A stretch of DNA of 64,000 nucleotides from Scolanthus callimorphus (Eukaryota > Cnidaria > Anthozoa > Actiniaria > Edwardsiidae). How positions within the stretch are numbered: position 1 is the first letter of the stretch; the number at the start of each line of letters is the position of its first letter. The position numbers and the translations under genes were made by a program. Positions 1 to 10,592 of the stretch are shown in pieces. The stretch covers positions 248,001 to 312,000 of the forward strand of contig JAWWUD010000105.1 of assembly GCA_033964015.1 (NCBI GenBank), given 5' to 3'. A model generated the notes under the pieces. The model saw only the letters and a program-made list of their open reading frames with translations, did no database searches and was not told the DNA's origin.

Positions 1-2690
1 TTTCAAAAGTTTTTCGTTCTACCCGGCTGCTATAGTTTTATTTATCGTAATTCTTTCTTTACCCAGAGCGCCTTTCGGTCTTCTCTTTGGTCTTTTCTCT
101 TTACTCTTGGGCACCGACAATGTTTCTTGAAAAGGCTATATAAAATAACTGTTTGCAAGAGAAAATGACGTCTGACAGAGTGACGGGTCATTTTCTGGTG
201 ACTATTATGCAGGGCTCGAAGACAAAACTCCGACGTAATTTTACGTTCAGAATCACAACTTTAGACACAATTCCAAAGACATTTAACCATAAATGCAATC
301 GAATGTGAATTGATTACATCAGCCCCACACTAACCTGCGATTTATTCAATGGCGCTAACATGTTCTTATTTCTAGGATACACAGATGAATTCCTCTTCCA
401 TGATAAAGCCTGTAAATCAAGTTGCAGGAAAAAACACTAAATAAGAACTGGGCATATTCAAACATCATAATCAAATTCTTCGTTTATCGGATTCTTGCTG
501 CCTCTCTGCAACTGCCACTCACGAAACACATTTACGGACCACTTTGCACTGTAGTTTGTATTAGATGGGACAGCACCTTCAAGTAGTTTTTGCTTTACTT
601 TGAAATCTTTGGCTTACGAAATTGACTTATTTCGACTAGCTTTGAATGACTTGATAAAATAACAGAGGAGTATTTTGCACATGCCATGCGCAACAACCGC
701 TGCCGTCCATGTTAACATTGCAGACTCAACTCAGGGAAAAGCACTGTTAAGTATCGCGAATTTGTAATCAAATAGCGCGCTATTTCTATTTCTCGTTTGT
801 TTTGCTTTTTTTTATTCTGAAAGCGGGAAGGATAAAATAAAAGGTTTATTCAGCTGCCTGTTTAGTGCAAATAAACTTGTTCTGTGGACCTTCATCTGCG
901 ACTGATTAAACTGATTCAGACTGAAATTTCAGACTGCAAGAACCGGAAAAAAGACGATGTTTAGCAATAGTAACGATTTCATTTTTTATCCTATCAGTTT
1001 TAATACCCTGATATTTCGGAGTCTTCCAGTGAGGTTAGATAATAGCTTTGGGTTGAGAAATATAAGTTGACCCGTTGTTCTGCACTATGGCGCAGAATAA
1101 CGCGACATATTTTGGTCACGTGATACCGTGTGCCGCGCTTGATTTAAAATGCGAGTTCGATTGTCTTTTGTTTAATACAAAGGAACATGACCAAAACACG
1201 ACATTGCCCGATACTTGAATTAGAATTTGAGCCTCTGAGTGGTCGCTGAAATAAAACGCACTACTGATTATTGTTAACCAAAGAACAATCTGTGTTATTC
1301 GCTGTTTTACCGAGATACTATGTGTCTTTTTCAAGTATTATTCTTAGCTTTTTAGTATCATCAATAATTTTATCATTTCCACTCACAAGTCACCAATTAT
1401 AGCCATTTAAGAGCCAATGTCAGCAAATACCAGACCTAGGCTGGCCACAGTCGATATATCAACCTGCACTCATTTTGCTTCTGGTAGTAGATGTTAATGA
1501 ACTTAACAACGTTCTTGGGTTCATTTTTCGAAATATGAACGAATTTCTGAATTATTTGAGAAATCCGATTTTGCCTCCCCGGGCTCTGGAAAACTGCCCC
1601 CGAAGACGCGAATTCGGTCGATCACAAAAAGTCGCTCGCGTTAATAAAAAGAGTTCAATTTATGCTATTTAAACACTTTATTCCGAGAAAATAGATACTT
1701 ATCATCTTATATGCAGTGGTTTACTCATTCCAAATGTTGATTTTTGTATTCTTTTAAAACGAATTCAAAGAGCAATTTTCACCTACAACGGTAACGATGG
1801 ATTTACCTCGTAATTGCAAATCAAATTTTCAGGTAATGGCTAATCTCCGCCAACAAGTTGTCCTTGAAGCCCATATAATTTGCTCTCTGGGTTTTTCAGC
1901 AGCGCCTCGAAAATATTCGCTGGAAGTGATCGTGAAGTTTTATATTTGACGCCAAGTTTTTAGTGTGTTGACATTTCACCGGACGAGCAAAGAGCGATTT
2001 CTTAGAACAATTCAATTATTTTCCGTTTGGATAAGTATCAATCAATTAGGCAGATATCTCAAGCTTTCAAAATGTTTACTTTTTTGCCTGAGAATATCGG
2101 TTGCACTCTTGATACAGGGCGATCATGTGGAAGCAATTATTATAGGTGAACGTGAACGACAAATTGATATACTTTTAATGTCTGTCCTGCTTACTAATTC
2201 ATTGACTTTGACAAGAATACAGACATCAACTTACTTGTGAAAGGAACCGCTGCTTTTTGTTACCAGGGATTGTTCACAAGAGGATTTAGGTCAACACATT
2301 TGCGATCGAAGTTCTAGCCTTTTTGCCGGGAATGAACAGCATACACAGCGTGACAAGGTAAACGTGACACCTGTGTCGTAGTTATTTTTTTCGTAACTCA
2401 CAGTAGCTTTATAAATTTTCCAGCACATAGTAATTATCCCTTGACTCTATCTTAGAATGTCTTCTAACCTTTAATAAACAGTTTCCATCGCCCAAACAAT
2501 GACTACTAGGTTATTTACTTATAATGAATAAAACAATGAATTTTGGACCAACACCAAATAAGGTTTCCAAACTATAGTAAATTCAAGCACGACTGCACGG
2601 TTGAACGATTCTGTCAATCAAGGTTTTACGTACGTGGGAACTTTATAATATTCGGAAAATGGTAAATCCTACATATAGCGAGGTGCGATT
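1..2690. other. AT-rich DNA, no gene recognised
   Basis: No open frame here looks like protein and no repeat partner was found elsewhere in the window. A possible splice donor (AAG|gtaaac) occurs near 2358, but no convincing exon is attached. The stretch just before 2701 ends in tttttctag, which could be a splice acceptor for the first L1 exon, so an upstream exon of L1 may lie in this region. Confidence 0.5.
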
Positions 2691-2700
2691 TTTCTAGACT

Positions 2701-3126
2701 ATGTCGGAATATACCCCTCAAACCTGTTCTTTTTATGCTGTACTTGGCAGCAAATGTGGTTATGACAGCAAGGAAAAGGCGCGTTTGGCGAAAATTGTCC
2801 TCTTAGTGGAATGCGCAAGGGATATCCGTGCACTCAAATCAGAGTTCTCATTCAGTGGCGTCGAAACTGAGGTAGAACTAATCCTTGCAAGGGCATCCAT
2901 GTTTGCACCACCTCGAAATTTGGAAACGTGGACTATTTGTCCTGCCCATAGAGCTTCCCTTGGTTTAAGTTGGAGTCGCAGTTCTATAGCAAATGCGTCG
3001 TACCCGTTAGTTTGTCGCACCACAATGTAACTGTTTCGAAGCGTCCAAAGGCAGAGAGAGGACTGAGCAAAGCGGCGGCCCAAGACATCTTCAGAGAAAC
3101 AGGCATTTCTCTAGCAGTTGGTTCAG
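2701..3126 (+). CDS. L1 exon 1: Cys/His-rich N-terminal domain (frame break)
   Basis: The exon opens with ATG at 2701 and reads in one frame to about 2985, including WTICPAHRASLGLSW. It then continues in another frame with SKCVVPVSLSHH, KRPKAERGLSKAAAQDIF and ETGISLAVGSG. The spaced C, H, C and H residues suggest a zinc-binding fold completed by exon 2. The two halves belong together, because the second ends in the glycine-rich AVGSG that leads directly into exon 2. One base appears to be missing (or two extra) near 2980-2990. The donor is TCAG|gtacg at 3127 and leaves the last codon split after its first base. The downstream reading frame also fits that phase. Confidence 0.6.
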
Positions 3127-3507
3127 GTACGCTAAGAGAAAAACACACAGAAAGAGTCTGGAAAAAGCGGAAGCCATAGCTTATTTCCCGCAACAGCAAT
3201 TAGCAAAAATGACGACATAAAGCATCGTCTATGGCAGCGAAAAGACATTGAACAGAGAGCCACGGAGATCTCTTGCGTTTCGAAGCTCTTGCGTTTTACT
3301 AAGTTAAGGCTTCAATAATGTTATCGCCATAGGCATATGGAAATATCCCGCCACCGATCGATTTTTTAAAGCAAACGGTGTCCGATTAAAAGCCACTCTC
3401 AGTATTTTGGCCCCGCCCCCAGTACGACCTACCAACCCCACCAAAAAATATTACGAAAACGAAAAACGAGTTGAAAAAACTAAGATAAATGATTGTTTAA
3501 TCACTAG

Positions 3508-3623
3508 GCGTGTGCTCTAAATGCCGAAAAAGTTTGGCCGGGCTTAGTAAGCAGAAAGCGGTGCTTGAAACTGCTGAGGTCCAAGAGGAGAAAGTCATTC
3601 GAGGAATAGAAGAAATGTCGCTG
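3508..3623 (+). CDS. L1 exon 2: CxxC zinc-binding piece
   Basis: This small exon is too short to stand alone as an ORF, but it is well supported. The acceptor is atcactag at 3506-3507. The two leading bases complete the glycine codon of exon 1, giving GSG followed by VCSKCRKSLAGLSKQKAVLE, and the donor is CTG|gtatgt at 3624. The exon therefore starts in phase 1 and ends in phase 0, exactly as exons 1 and 3 require. The C-x-x-C continues the Cys/His pattern of exon 1. The rest (EVQEEKVIRGIEEMSL) is acidic and probably helical. Confidence 0.7.
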
Positions 3624-4177
3624 GTATGTATTAATACAAGTGTGTGATATTGCGAGGAGCGAAGGGTCTCATTTATTTCGTGGTACAATTCTTTATTTCA
3701 AGCGAAGACGTCATGTCTCATTTTTTAGGAGGACGACTTATCCACATATTTAGAAGGGGCCAAGAACACTTTATTACATTGTATATGGACAGGCGATACC
3801 CCACCCACGCCCTAGGTGTTCACCATTGATGTGCGTCTAACACAGGGAGAAACGCAGCTATGTCTCCTTATTCCTACCGCCCTTGGTCTAGCGAAATTAT
3901 TTGACACGATTCGCTTTATTACTTTCCTTTGCCTAAATGCTATTCCTCAATTTTTGAAAATATTTTGATATTAAAATGAAAGAAGGATAATTATTGATAA
4001 ATGCGCCTGTACACCTGCAATGATATTTTTTAACAGTTAATTAAAGGGTCGAATGAAACCGCGTATGTGTTGGCCCAAGGGCGGGCTGTATATTCTAGAT
4101 GGAAACACCTCAGCCCGACTTTATACACTCCAGAAATATGACCCAATCACTTTATGTCTGTTTTATTTGTAACGTAG

Positions 4178-5218
4178 GAACACACAATGGGCGAGTCTCT
4201 GCCAATTGCACACAGTACCCCGGCACCTTTTGCAAGTCGCCCTGACGACAGTATAAGTGAGACCCTAGCAAGAAGCCTTTACATTCCATCTGACAAGAGC
4301 ATCCAAGAACTAACGGCTGGTGCACTAGTAACAGAAACACCGCTGGACAAGCTTAATACCTTCCTTAGAAGTAGAGACGTCAGCCCAGTCAGGTGGACAC
4401 TCAAAACACCGTGGAGAGATGCTAGCGAGAGAACGCAGCGCCGCCACATTCGGAAGGCCAAACAGACAGTAGACGCTGTCTTAGACGAGGTTGCCCCTGC
4501 TCAATCAGATTACTTGTGGAAGGCTTTGATAGCATCAAAACCAATTTCAAGCGCAGAAGAAAGCGATGAAGAAAATGTGGATACAGTCTTAATGCAAGCT
4601 TTATGTGAATGTTATGCCAACGCCAGCACATGGGAAACTCGGCGGCAAATACTTTCTGTTATAGCAGATAAGTTCACCTTTCATACACTTAAAAAGTGGA
4701 TCCCAGAATTGACAAAATGGCGTTTCACGAGTGCAAGAAAGCATGCTCTGACTCATGGAAGAGGAGTTCCTCTCCCTAAGGCGACCCAAACAAGAATGTA
4801 CGTAACACCAAAGCAGGTCGATCACTTCCTTGAATTCATTACTAGCACCCACGTGATACAAGACTTGCCTTTTGGCGAGAAGACCATGAAGCTTTCAACA
4901 GGGGAAGTTCTGAAAGTACCTAATGTCATCAGAGTGATGATTCCTGAGTCGATCGTCAGACAGTACTTAGCGTATGCAAGTGAGAGTGACTTCAAGCCTC
5001 TAAGTCGAAGTACACTCTTACGTATCCTATCAGTCTGTTCCGCTTCAGAAAGGAAATGTCTTCAGGGATTGGACTACATAAGTGCGGCCTGGGCACAAGC
5101 TTTTGAAGAATTACATGAAGTAGTAGAGAAACTAGGAGAGGTGTTAGGTATGTCGTGGGCAGAAGAACAGAAACAACGATTGAAAGTATCTAAACGTTAT
5201 ATAAAAGGGGACTTTAAG
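4178..5218 (+). CDS. L1 exon 3: long helical region
   Basis: 347 uninterrupted codons lie between an acceptor (aacgtag) and a donor (AAG|gtaact), with phase 0 on both sides. An in-frame TAG overlaps the acceptor AG, so the exon cannot extend upstream. The internal ATG at 4187 is not needed as a start. The product begins EHTMGESLPI. It has an acidic stretch (SAEESDEENVD), a Trp-rich segment (KKWIPELTKWRF) and a Lys/Arg-rich end (RLKVSKRYIKGDFK). No catalytic motif is evident and I do not recognise a named domain. Its openness over more than 1 kb shows recent or present selection on the reading frame. Confidence 0.7.
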
Positions 5219-5388
5219 GTAACTATCATATATTATTTGGACAGTATTTTGGGTGTGATACCTGTTTACAACGCACGGTATAATGGACCAGACTTTCGCC
5301 CTTTCGATGTGGGGTGTGGTAGGGGGAGATAAAAACGCTTTTTCTGTACAGATATGTCCTTTTGGCTAACAAAGTTCATTTTGTTTAG

Positions 5389-6500
5389 GTACATGTGGCA
5401 AGGGAATCCACTGTGGCTGACCACTGCATGCAATACGCCCTGAGTGATGCGAAAGACCGTGACTACCAAGTAGTCTATGCGCACCATCATTACCACTCAT
5501 GTGATCGCTGCGAATTGCTGTCCGCCGCTCTACGAGAAATAGATGACGCTTTGGGGAACATGTCGGAAAACAGCATGTCTGAGGATGACCGCGAGTACCT
5601 GAAGTTCACGGCTAGCCAGGCCAAGCAGAACATACTCTCTTGGAAAGCTCACTTGCTTCGCAGCATCAACCAGGACGAGGCACGACTGGACGCTCTCAGC
5701 GCTCTGGATCAGTCTGCAGCACTTCTTGTACAGGATTGGGCTATGAAGTTTCTTCCAAGGAAGTTTCGTGAGAGCCAAACAGACTGGTTCGGAAAGAGAG
5801 GCTTGTCCTGGCACCTCACTGTCGCCACTCGTCGGACGCCGAGCCAAGAGTTAGAAATGATGACCTTTGTGCACATATTTCAATCATGCAACCAAGACAG
5901 TGGTGCTGTGCTCGCAATAATGGGTGATACCATTGGCAAACTCAAACAAACCATGCCAAGTCTGGAAACGGTATCCTACAGGCAGGACAACGCAGGATGC
6001 TATCGATCTGGGGCGACCATCGTTGGTGCACGCAAGGCGGGTCAGCCACACGGAGTCTCAGTGAAACGGTTAGATTTCTCTGATCCCCAGAGCGGCAAGG
6101 GCGCCTGCGATCGAAGGGCTGCCTCTATAAAAGCGCATATGAGGATCTATTTAAACGAGGGGCTCGATATTGAGAATGCTGAGCAAATGGCTAGCTCGAT
6201 GAAGTCAGACGGTGGTGTGGCCGGACTTGACATTACACTGTGTCATGCTTCACCGTGCGTTCCAAATGTGAAGCTTGATGGAGTTAGCTCCCTTTCTAAC
6301 ATTGAGTACGGTACAAACCACCTGCGTGTATGGAAGGCATATAAAATTGGACCAGGAAAGAAAGTCAACCTCAGTAAAATCGGAGAGAATATTCCTTGTA
6401 CAGCATTGTCTACAGAGAACGATGACGTTTCAGATAAATTTCGCGCTAGGCCGCAGGCCAAAGCTGCGCCTGTAGTACATGAAGCGTCTGTCGCGTGCGA
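5389..6500 (+). CDS. L1 exon 4: RNase H/DDE-like candidate catalytic core
   Basis: The exon starts after tttgtttag with VHVARESTVADH and stays open for about 370 codons. It has a CxxC/His segment (YAHHHYHSCDRCELL). Three acidic landmarks follow: VQDWAMKF (Asp codon 5734), YRQDNAGCYRSG (Asp codon 5986) and DFSDPQSGKGACDRRAA (Asp codon 6109), with YLNEG (Glu codon 6157) just after. Spacings of about 84 and 41 residues, and the sequence style around the acidic residues, resemble RNase H-fold transposases. The GKGxCD block recalls motifs in other uncharacterised eukaryotic transposase-like proteins. Catalysis is an inference. The same DNAGCYHS, DFSDPQ and IYLNEG motifs survive in L2. In L2 the exon ends near this exon's position 6374, where L1 also has a phase-1 donor-like CTCA|gtaaaa. 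Confidence 0.65.
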
Positions 6501-7298
6501 TACAGTCACACCGATTCTCATTTGTTTTGTTGTCCTGAGGAAGGATGTATGAAGTCTTACCAGCGACTTTCATCTTTGCAGCACCACTTGGACTGTGGAG
6601 AGCATGAGCGTATGCTAGAGTGTCAAACCCTTCTGGATAAAGCCGCGCTTGGTTATGCCACGAGACTTGAAGGACATTCAACGGGAGTGCCACATTTGCA
6701 GGAGAGCTTTGCGCGTCAGCTGGAACAGCCTTTATTGCAAATGGGATGGGCACTGAGGGCTGGTCATACAGGTACGAGACCGCGTTTTAGCGCGAACCAG
6801 AAAGAATATCTAACAAGCAAGTTTCAGATCGGGGAGCAGACTGGGCGAAAATTTAATCCTGCTACCGTCGCAAAGTCAATGGTGACCGCTAAGAATGCGA
6901 GCGGAGAACGTCTCTTCTCCAGTTCAGAATTCCTGACGACTCAGCAAGTCGCAAGCTTCTTTTCGCGACTCGCTTCCAAGCGCACACTTGTAGTACAAGA
7001 CAACGATCATGACTTGGACACTGATGAGCGAACTCGAGAAACTGAAACAGCTTTTAGCACTCTGAGGGAGAAAGCTTTGAATGAAGTCATGATAAAGCAT
7101 CCAATTTACTTCGACAATTACAACATCTGCGAGCTCGTGTCGACTGGCAAGCTGTCTAAGTTTTCCGTTACAATGCTCAAGGAGATCTGCCATAATTTCG
7201 AGATAGCACGAGACGGCATGGGGCGACTAAAGGCACCTTATGTCTCCAAACTCGTTGACTTTGTGAAAGAGTCGTGCACATGCAATGCACAGCGTTAG
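6495..7298 (+). CDS. L1 exon 5: C2H2 finger, HTH-like block and SAP-like tail
   Basis: This reads in a different frame from exon 4; in-frame TGA at 6480 limits it upstream. It encodes a C2H2 finger (CPEEGCMKSYQRLSSLQHH then LDCGEH; C-x4-C-x12-H-x5-H) at about 6531-6600. A block with RFSANQKEYLTSKF, FNPATVAKSM and FLTTQQVASFFSRLA follows at about 6780-6975 and looks like a helix-turn-helix DNA-binding unit. The C-terminus has ICELVSTGKLSKFS, LKEICHNF and LKAPYVSKLVDFV, resembling a SAP-type helix pair, and ends in a CxC just before TAG at 7296. All three parts have degenerate counterparts in L2. The frame break to exon 4 is either a one-base indel near 6506-6520 or an intron whose acceptor I could not place. 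Confidence 0.65.
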   Translation: MRYSHTDSHLFCCPEEGCMKSYQRLSSLQHHLDCGEHERMLECQTLLDKAALGYATRLEGHSTGVPHLQESFARQLEQPLLQMGWALRAGHTGTRPRFSANQKEYLTSKFQIGEQTGRKFNPATVAKSMVTAKNASGERLFSSSEFLTTQQVASFFSRLASKRTLVVQDNDHDLDTDERTRETETAFSTLREKALNEVMIKHPIYFDNYNICELVSTGKLSKFSVTMLKEICHNFEIARDGMGRLKAPYVSKLVDFVKESCTCNAQR

Positions 7299-7950
7299 AT
7301 AGCTTTCTGTGAGGAACAGCAAATGCCTTAACATGACCTAATTGCAAACTCTCTGGTTAGGAATTGTATGTAGAGATTGTTCACGCATAGTCGTACGAAT
7401 GACCATAGGCAGGAGGGTACCCCTCATAAAGTTGGAACTACATACATAACTACATATAACTGGACTAATTTGTTTAACGATTTTGTTTTATCAGAAAGGA
7501 CAGTACTCAGATCAGCACTGACCTTTCTCAGAACCCTAAACAGATAGAGTGGTGTAGGTTGCAACTCTGAAAGTGATGTTTACATCTTTTTGTGGCTGTT
7601 ATAGTGAGTGATAGCTGGCGTATTCCTTCGATCAGGGTGACACAAGGGCTACGCGTGATTTGGACTTAAATCAGAGCGTAAACCGTGTAAGCAGCCAACA
7701 TTGGAATTGTGCAGAAACACATGGCTGAAAATTAGACCGGACCCCCTCCATCAGACCCCACACTGACGTGCCGTATCATATCGCACCCCTCTCTCTGATT
7801 TTCTTCCCCGCCCGTCCTGGTAATCATTTCACATTGCACAGATGCTTTTGAATTCAGTGATTCGCCAAGCTGAACTTTTTCTCTGGAACTGTTCTGAACG
7901 TAAGGCGTTTTGGAAATACTTTGGAAATGAACGACAGAGGAACGCTTGTT
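7299..7950. other. 3' flank of L1, no gene seen
   Basis: This is about 650 bp between the L1 stop codon and the LINE tail. No canonical polyadenylation signal is obvious close to the stop, and no terminal inverted repeat matching the L1 5' flank was recognised by eye. The minus-strand frame at 7732-7998 is rejected as chance. Confidence 0.5.
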
Positions 7951-10592
7951 AGATAGATAGATAGATGTTTTATTTAGACACGGTAGTTTCATCAGCATAG
8001 CTGGTTTTCATAAAAGCCGTGTGTAAACTATCATTTACATAAAAAGTGATATAAATTGAATATAATATATAATAAAATTTGATAAAAATCTAGAGAATAG
8101 TGGATATATTAAAAACTGTCAAAGAAGCTGGGAGGTAATTTTCCCAATTCGGATTTAAATGTAGCTAAAGAGCTACATGTTCGGGTTTTTTCGGGCAATT
8201 TGTTCCAAATTTGGGCTCCTCTATATTTGAAACATTTTTTCCCGTAGTTAGTTTTCGGGAGAGGTAACTGAAATCTAGAGGAAGAACCTCTAGTGTCATA
8301 GGGGGATGCATTATTGGAAAATTTGCTCAAAAGATATTCGGGGGCTAGGCCGTTATTGATTTTGAACATTTCAGTTGCTAGCAGCTTTAGCCTACGAATA
8401 GACAATTTGTCCCAACCCAACTCATTTAACAGGGGCTCCGAGCGAGAGTCGTAGTTCGAAAATGTTACGATTCTAGCTGCACGATTTTGTAGCTTCTGCA
8501 ATTTTGATGATAACTCAGCCCCAATCCCTTCCCATACTACACTGCAATAGTCAAAATATGGCTGTATGAATGAGTGGTACATTGTTTGAAGAGTTGAGGG
8601 AGGGACAAACTGTCGTACCCTTTTCATAGCTCCTATTGCACTCGACAGTTTTTTAGAGGTCTCCTCCACATGCTTTGACCAATTGAGAACTTCATCAATA
8701 TAAACACCCAGTGACTTTGCTGATTTTACTCTTGGAATGTTAGCACCACCAATGGTGAGTGATGGGCAAAGCACACGGGAAGACCTCTGTCTGGATCCAA
8801 CAATTAATAATTCAGATTTGGTTGCATTCAAACTTAATCTGTTGGCGTGGAGCCATTGGCTTATATTTTCGAGGTCTTTGTTGAAATTGCACTCGATTTC
8901 CTGGCCGTTATCCCCGGCGACAGTAAGGTTAGTATCGTCGGCATACATTTGGGGATCGGCAAATTCTAAGCAGGCAGGTAAGTCATTAATGTAAATAAGA
9001 AATAATAAGGGACCCAGTATTGTGCCCTGCGGAATGCCACATTTTAAGGTCATGGTGCTAGAAAGATTACCGTCTATCACGCAGCACTGCCCTCGGCCAC
9101 TAAGGTATGAACTAAACCAGCGTATGGTGATATCTGATACACCATAGTTCTTGAGCTTTTGAATAAGTATTGCGTGATCCACGGTATCAAAAGCTTTTTT
9201 TAGGTCTAAAAAGACTATTGAGTTTATCATACCTCTATCTATATTACGTGACCAATTATCAATGGCATTCAGCAGGGCAGTTACTGTCGAGTGCATTTTA
9301 CGGAAGCCGGATTGACAACTGGACAAGATGTTATTCTCTTGCAAATATTCATAGAATTGGTCATAGATAATTCGTTCAAAAACTTTAGCTATAGTTGAAA
9401 TCACAGATATTGGTCTGTAATTATTAGTATCGGAGCGTTTGCCAGATTTATAAAGAGGTGTAACTTTAGATAGTTTCCAGTCATCTGGAAAAACGCCATA
9501 TGTGATGGACGCATTGAAAAGAAGTGCCAGAGAATCAGAAATGATGCCAGCACCTATTTTCAATGCCTCGCTTGGTATATTGTCTAGCCCTTTTGCTTTA
9601 GAGATAGATAATTTATTCAAATGGGACTGGACAATTTTGGTAGTTGTATGTGCAAGAGTAAAAGAAGATGAGCACGGGGGTATGTAAGTTGTGTAATCAT
9701 GCGAGCTATCGTGTGCCCCAAACTGCTCCTCGGCTAGTTTTGGGCCGATGTTTACGAAGTGCTGATTAAATGCCTCTACGATGTCCGATGGAGCGGAAAT
9801 TTCATTATTCTCACATTCTAGTTTTGTTATTTGCTGAGATTTTACACCCCTGCCTGTTACTTCGTTGATTACTCTCCACTTGTCTCGCGGTGACAATTCA
9901 CTATCTGAAAGTTTCCCATTATAATATTCGGCTTTAGTTAATCTTATTAGCCTATTAAGCTCATTTCGTGATTCTCTATATTTTGCCCAGTCGCTCTGAT
10001 CTTTTGTTTGAATTGCAGTTTTTTTCAGATAGTCGCGCTGTCGCATTTTTGATAACAGGTTTTGAGTTATCCATGGAGAGTATTTTTGGCGCACTCGTCT
10101 CTTACGCATAGGTGCGTGTTTATCAAGGACGCCTAAGAAATTGGATTTCCATTGTTCCCACATGGTATTTGGATCAGTTGCGTACTCCTCAAGAGTTGAC
10201 CAGGGAACATTAATTAGATCGTTTTTGAAATTCTGGGCATTAAAATGTTTAAATGATCGATTGATTGAATACTTGTGACCACTGTTGGTTGAGATAGAAA
10301 TACGACGGTATGCGTAAATCACATCATGGTCGCTTCCACCAAATCTGATCACCCCAGAGCACACAACTTTGTCGGGGGCGTTGGTCAAAATATGGTCAAT
10401 TAAAGACTCTGAGGTGGGCGTTACCCTGGTTGGCTCATTTATCAGTTGAGTCAATTGATAAATGTCTGCGATGTTATTTATGGCCCTGGTGGGACCATCA
10501 AGTTGCTCTGGCAACTCATTACAATTGGTGTCACCCAACAAAAAAAGATCTTGATTTAAACAGTCAACCAGAAAACCATGCGGTTGATAACA
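7951..10592 (-). mobile_element. 5'-truncated jockey/CR1-type non-LTR retrotransposon
   Basis: This is a LINE lying on the minus strand. Its 3' end (low coordinates) has about 160 bp of untranslated sequence, an AATAAA and a short (TCTA)n tail at about 7951-7968, as in jockey/CR1/L2-superfamily elements that end in microsatellites rather than poly(A). The 5' end is truncated inside the endonuclease domain near 10592, where the frame hits a stop. No target-site duplication was found by eye. Confidence 0.85.
8109..10592 (-). CDS. LINE ORF2 remnant: endonuclease C-terminus and reverse transcriptase
   Basis: An open frame of about 827 codons. The first 97 or so residues are the end of an AP-endonuclease domain (FLLGDTN, then LIDHILTN and GGSDHDVIYAY with the catalytic SDH). 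The reverse transcriptase follows: NYRPISVISTIAKVFERI, FLDLKKAFDTVDH, GIPQGTILGPLLFLIYINDL and the polymerase box MYADD near residue 535 counted from codon 10541. A CR1-type C-terminal region (YFDYCSVVWEG, LQNRAARIVTF) closes it. The catalytic YADD and FLDLKKAFD blocks are intact and no internal stop is present, so the insertion is young, but it cannot be autonomous because most of the endonuclease and any ORF1 are missing. The codon at 10541 is TTG; no natural start is implied. Confidence 0.9.
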   Translation of the reverse strand, partial: CYQPHGFLVDCLNQDLFLLGDTNCNELPEQLDGPTRAINNIADIYQLTQLINEPTRVTPTSESLIDHILTNAPDKVVCSGVIRFGGSDHDVIYAYRRISISTNSGHKYSINRSFKHFNAQNFKNDLINVPWSTLEEYATDPNTMWEQWKSNFLGVLDKHAPMRKRRVRQKYSPWITQNLLSKMRQRDYLKKTAIQTKDQSDWAKYRESRNELNRLIRLTKAEYYNGKLSDSELSPRDKWRVINEVTGRGVKSQQITKLECENNEISAPSDIVEAFNQHFVNIGPKLAEEQFGAHDSSHDYTTYIPPCSSSFTLAHTTTKIVQSHLNKLSISKAKGLDNIPSEALKIGAGIISDSLALLFNASITYGVFPDDWKLSKVTPLYKSGKRSDTNNYRPISVISTIAKVFERIIYDQFYEYLQENNILSSCQSGFRKMHSTVTALLNAIDNWSRNIDRGMINSIVFLDLKKAFDTVDHAILIQKLKNYGVSDITIRWFSSYLSGRGQCCVIDGNLSSTMTLKCGIPQGTILGPLLFLIYINDLPACLEFADPQMYADDTNLTVAGDNGQEIECNFNKDLENISQWLHANRLSLNATKSELLIVGSRQRSSRVLCPSLTIGGANIPRVKSAKSLGVYIDEVLNWSKHVEETSKKLSSAIGAMKRVRQFVPPSTLQTMYHSFIQPYFDYCSVVWEGIGAELSSKLQKLQNRAARIVTFSNYDSRSEPLLNELGWDKLSIRRLKLLATEMFKINNGLAPEYLLSKFSNNASPYDTRGSSSRFQLPLPKTNYGKKCFKYRGAQIWNKLPEKTRTCSSLATFKSELGKLPPSFFDSF

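Larger units (their letters stand above)
2701..7298 (+). pseudogene. L1: multi-exon, multi-domain transposase-like gene, two frame breaks
   Basis: Five exons on the plus strand (2701-3126, 3508-3623, 4178-5218, 5389-about 6500, about 6495-7298) join in matching phase into one protein of about 1,160 residues. Order of parts: Cys/His-rich N-terminus, second CxxC exon, helical region, RNase H/DDE-like candidate core, C2H2 finger, helix-turn-helix-like block, SAP-like tail. The introns are GT-AG and short (381, 554 and 170 bp). A decayed paralogue lies at 43030-44631 on the other strand. From memory, the finger, the FFSR-type block and the KAPY-type tail recur together in uncharacterised, multi-copy cnidarian proteins; I know no published name. 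Two places need a one-base shift to keep the frame, so this copy is either recently dead or carries sequencing indels. A domesticated host gene is the main alternative to a transposon gene. Confidence 0.7.
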
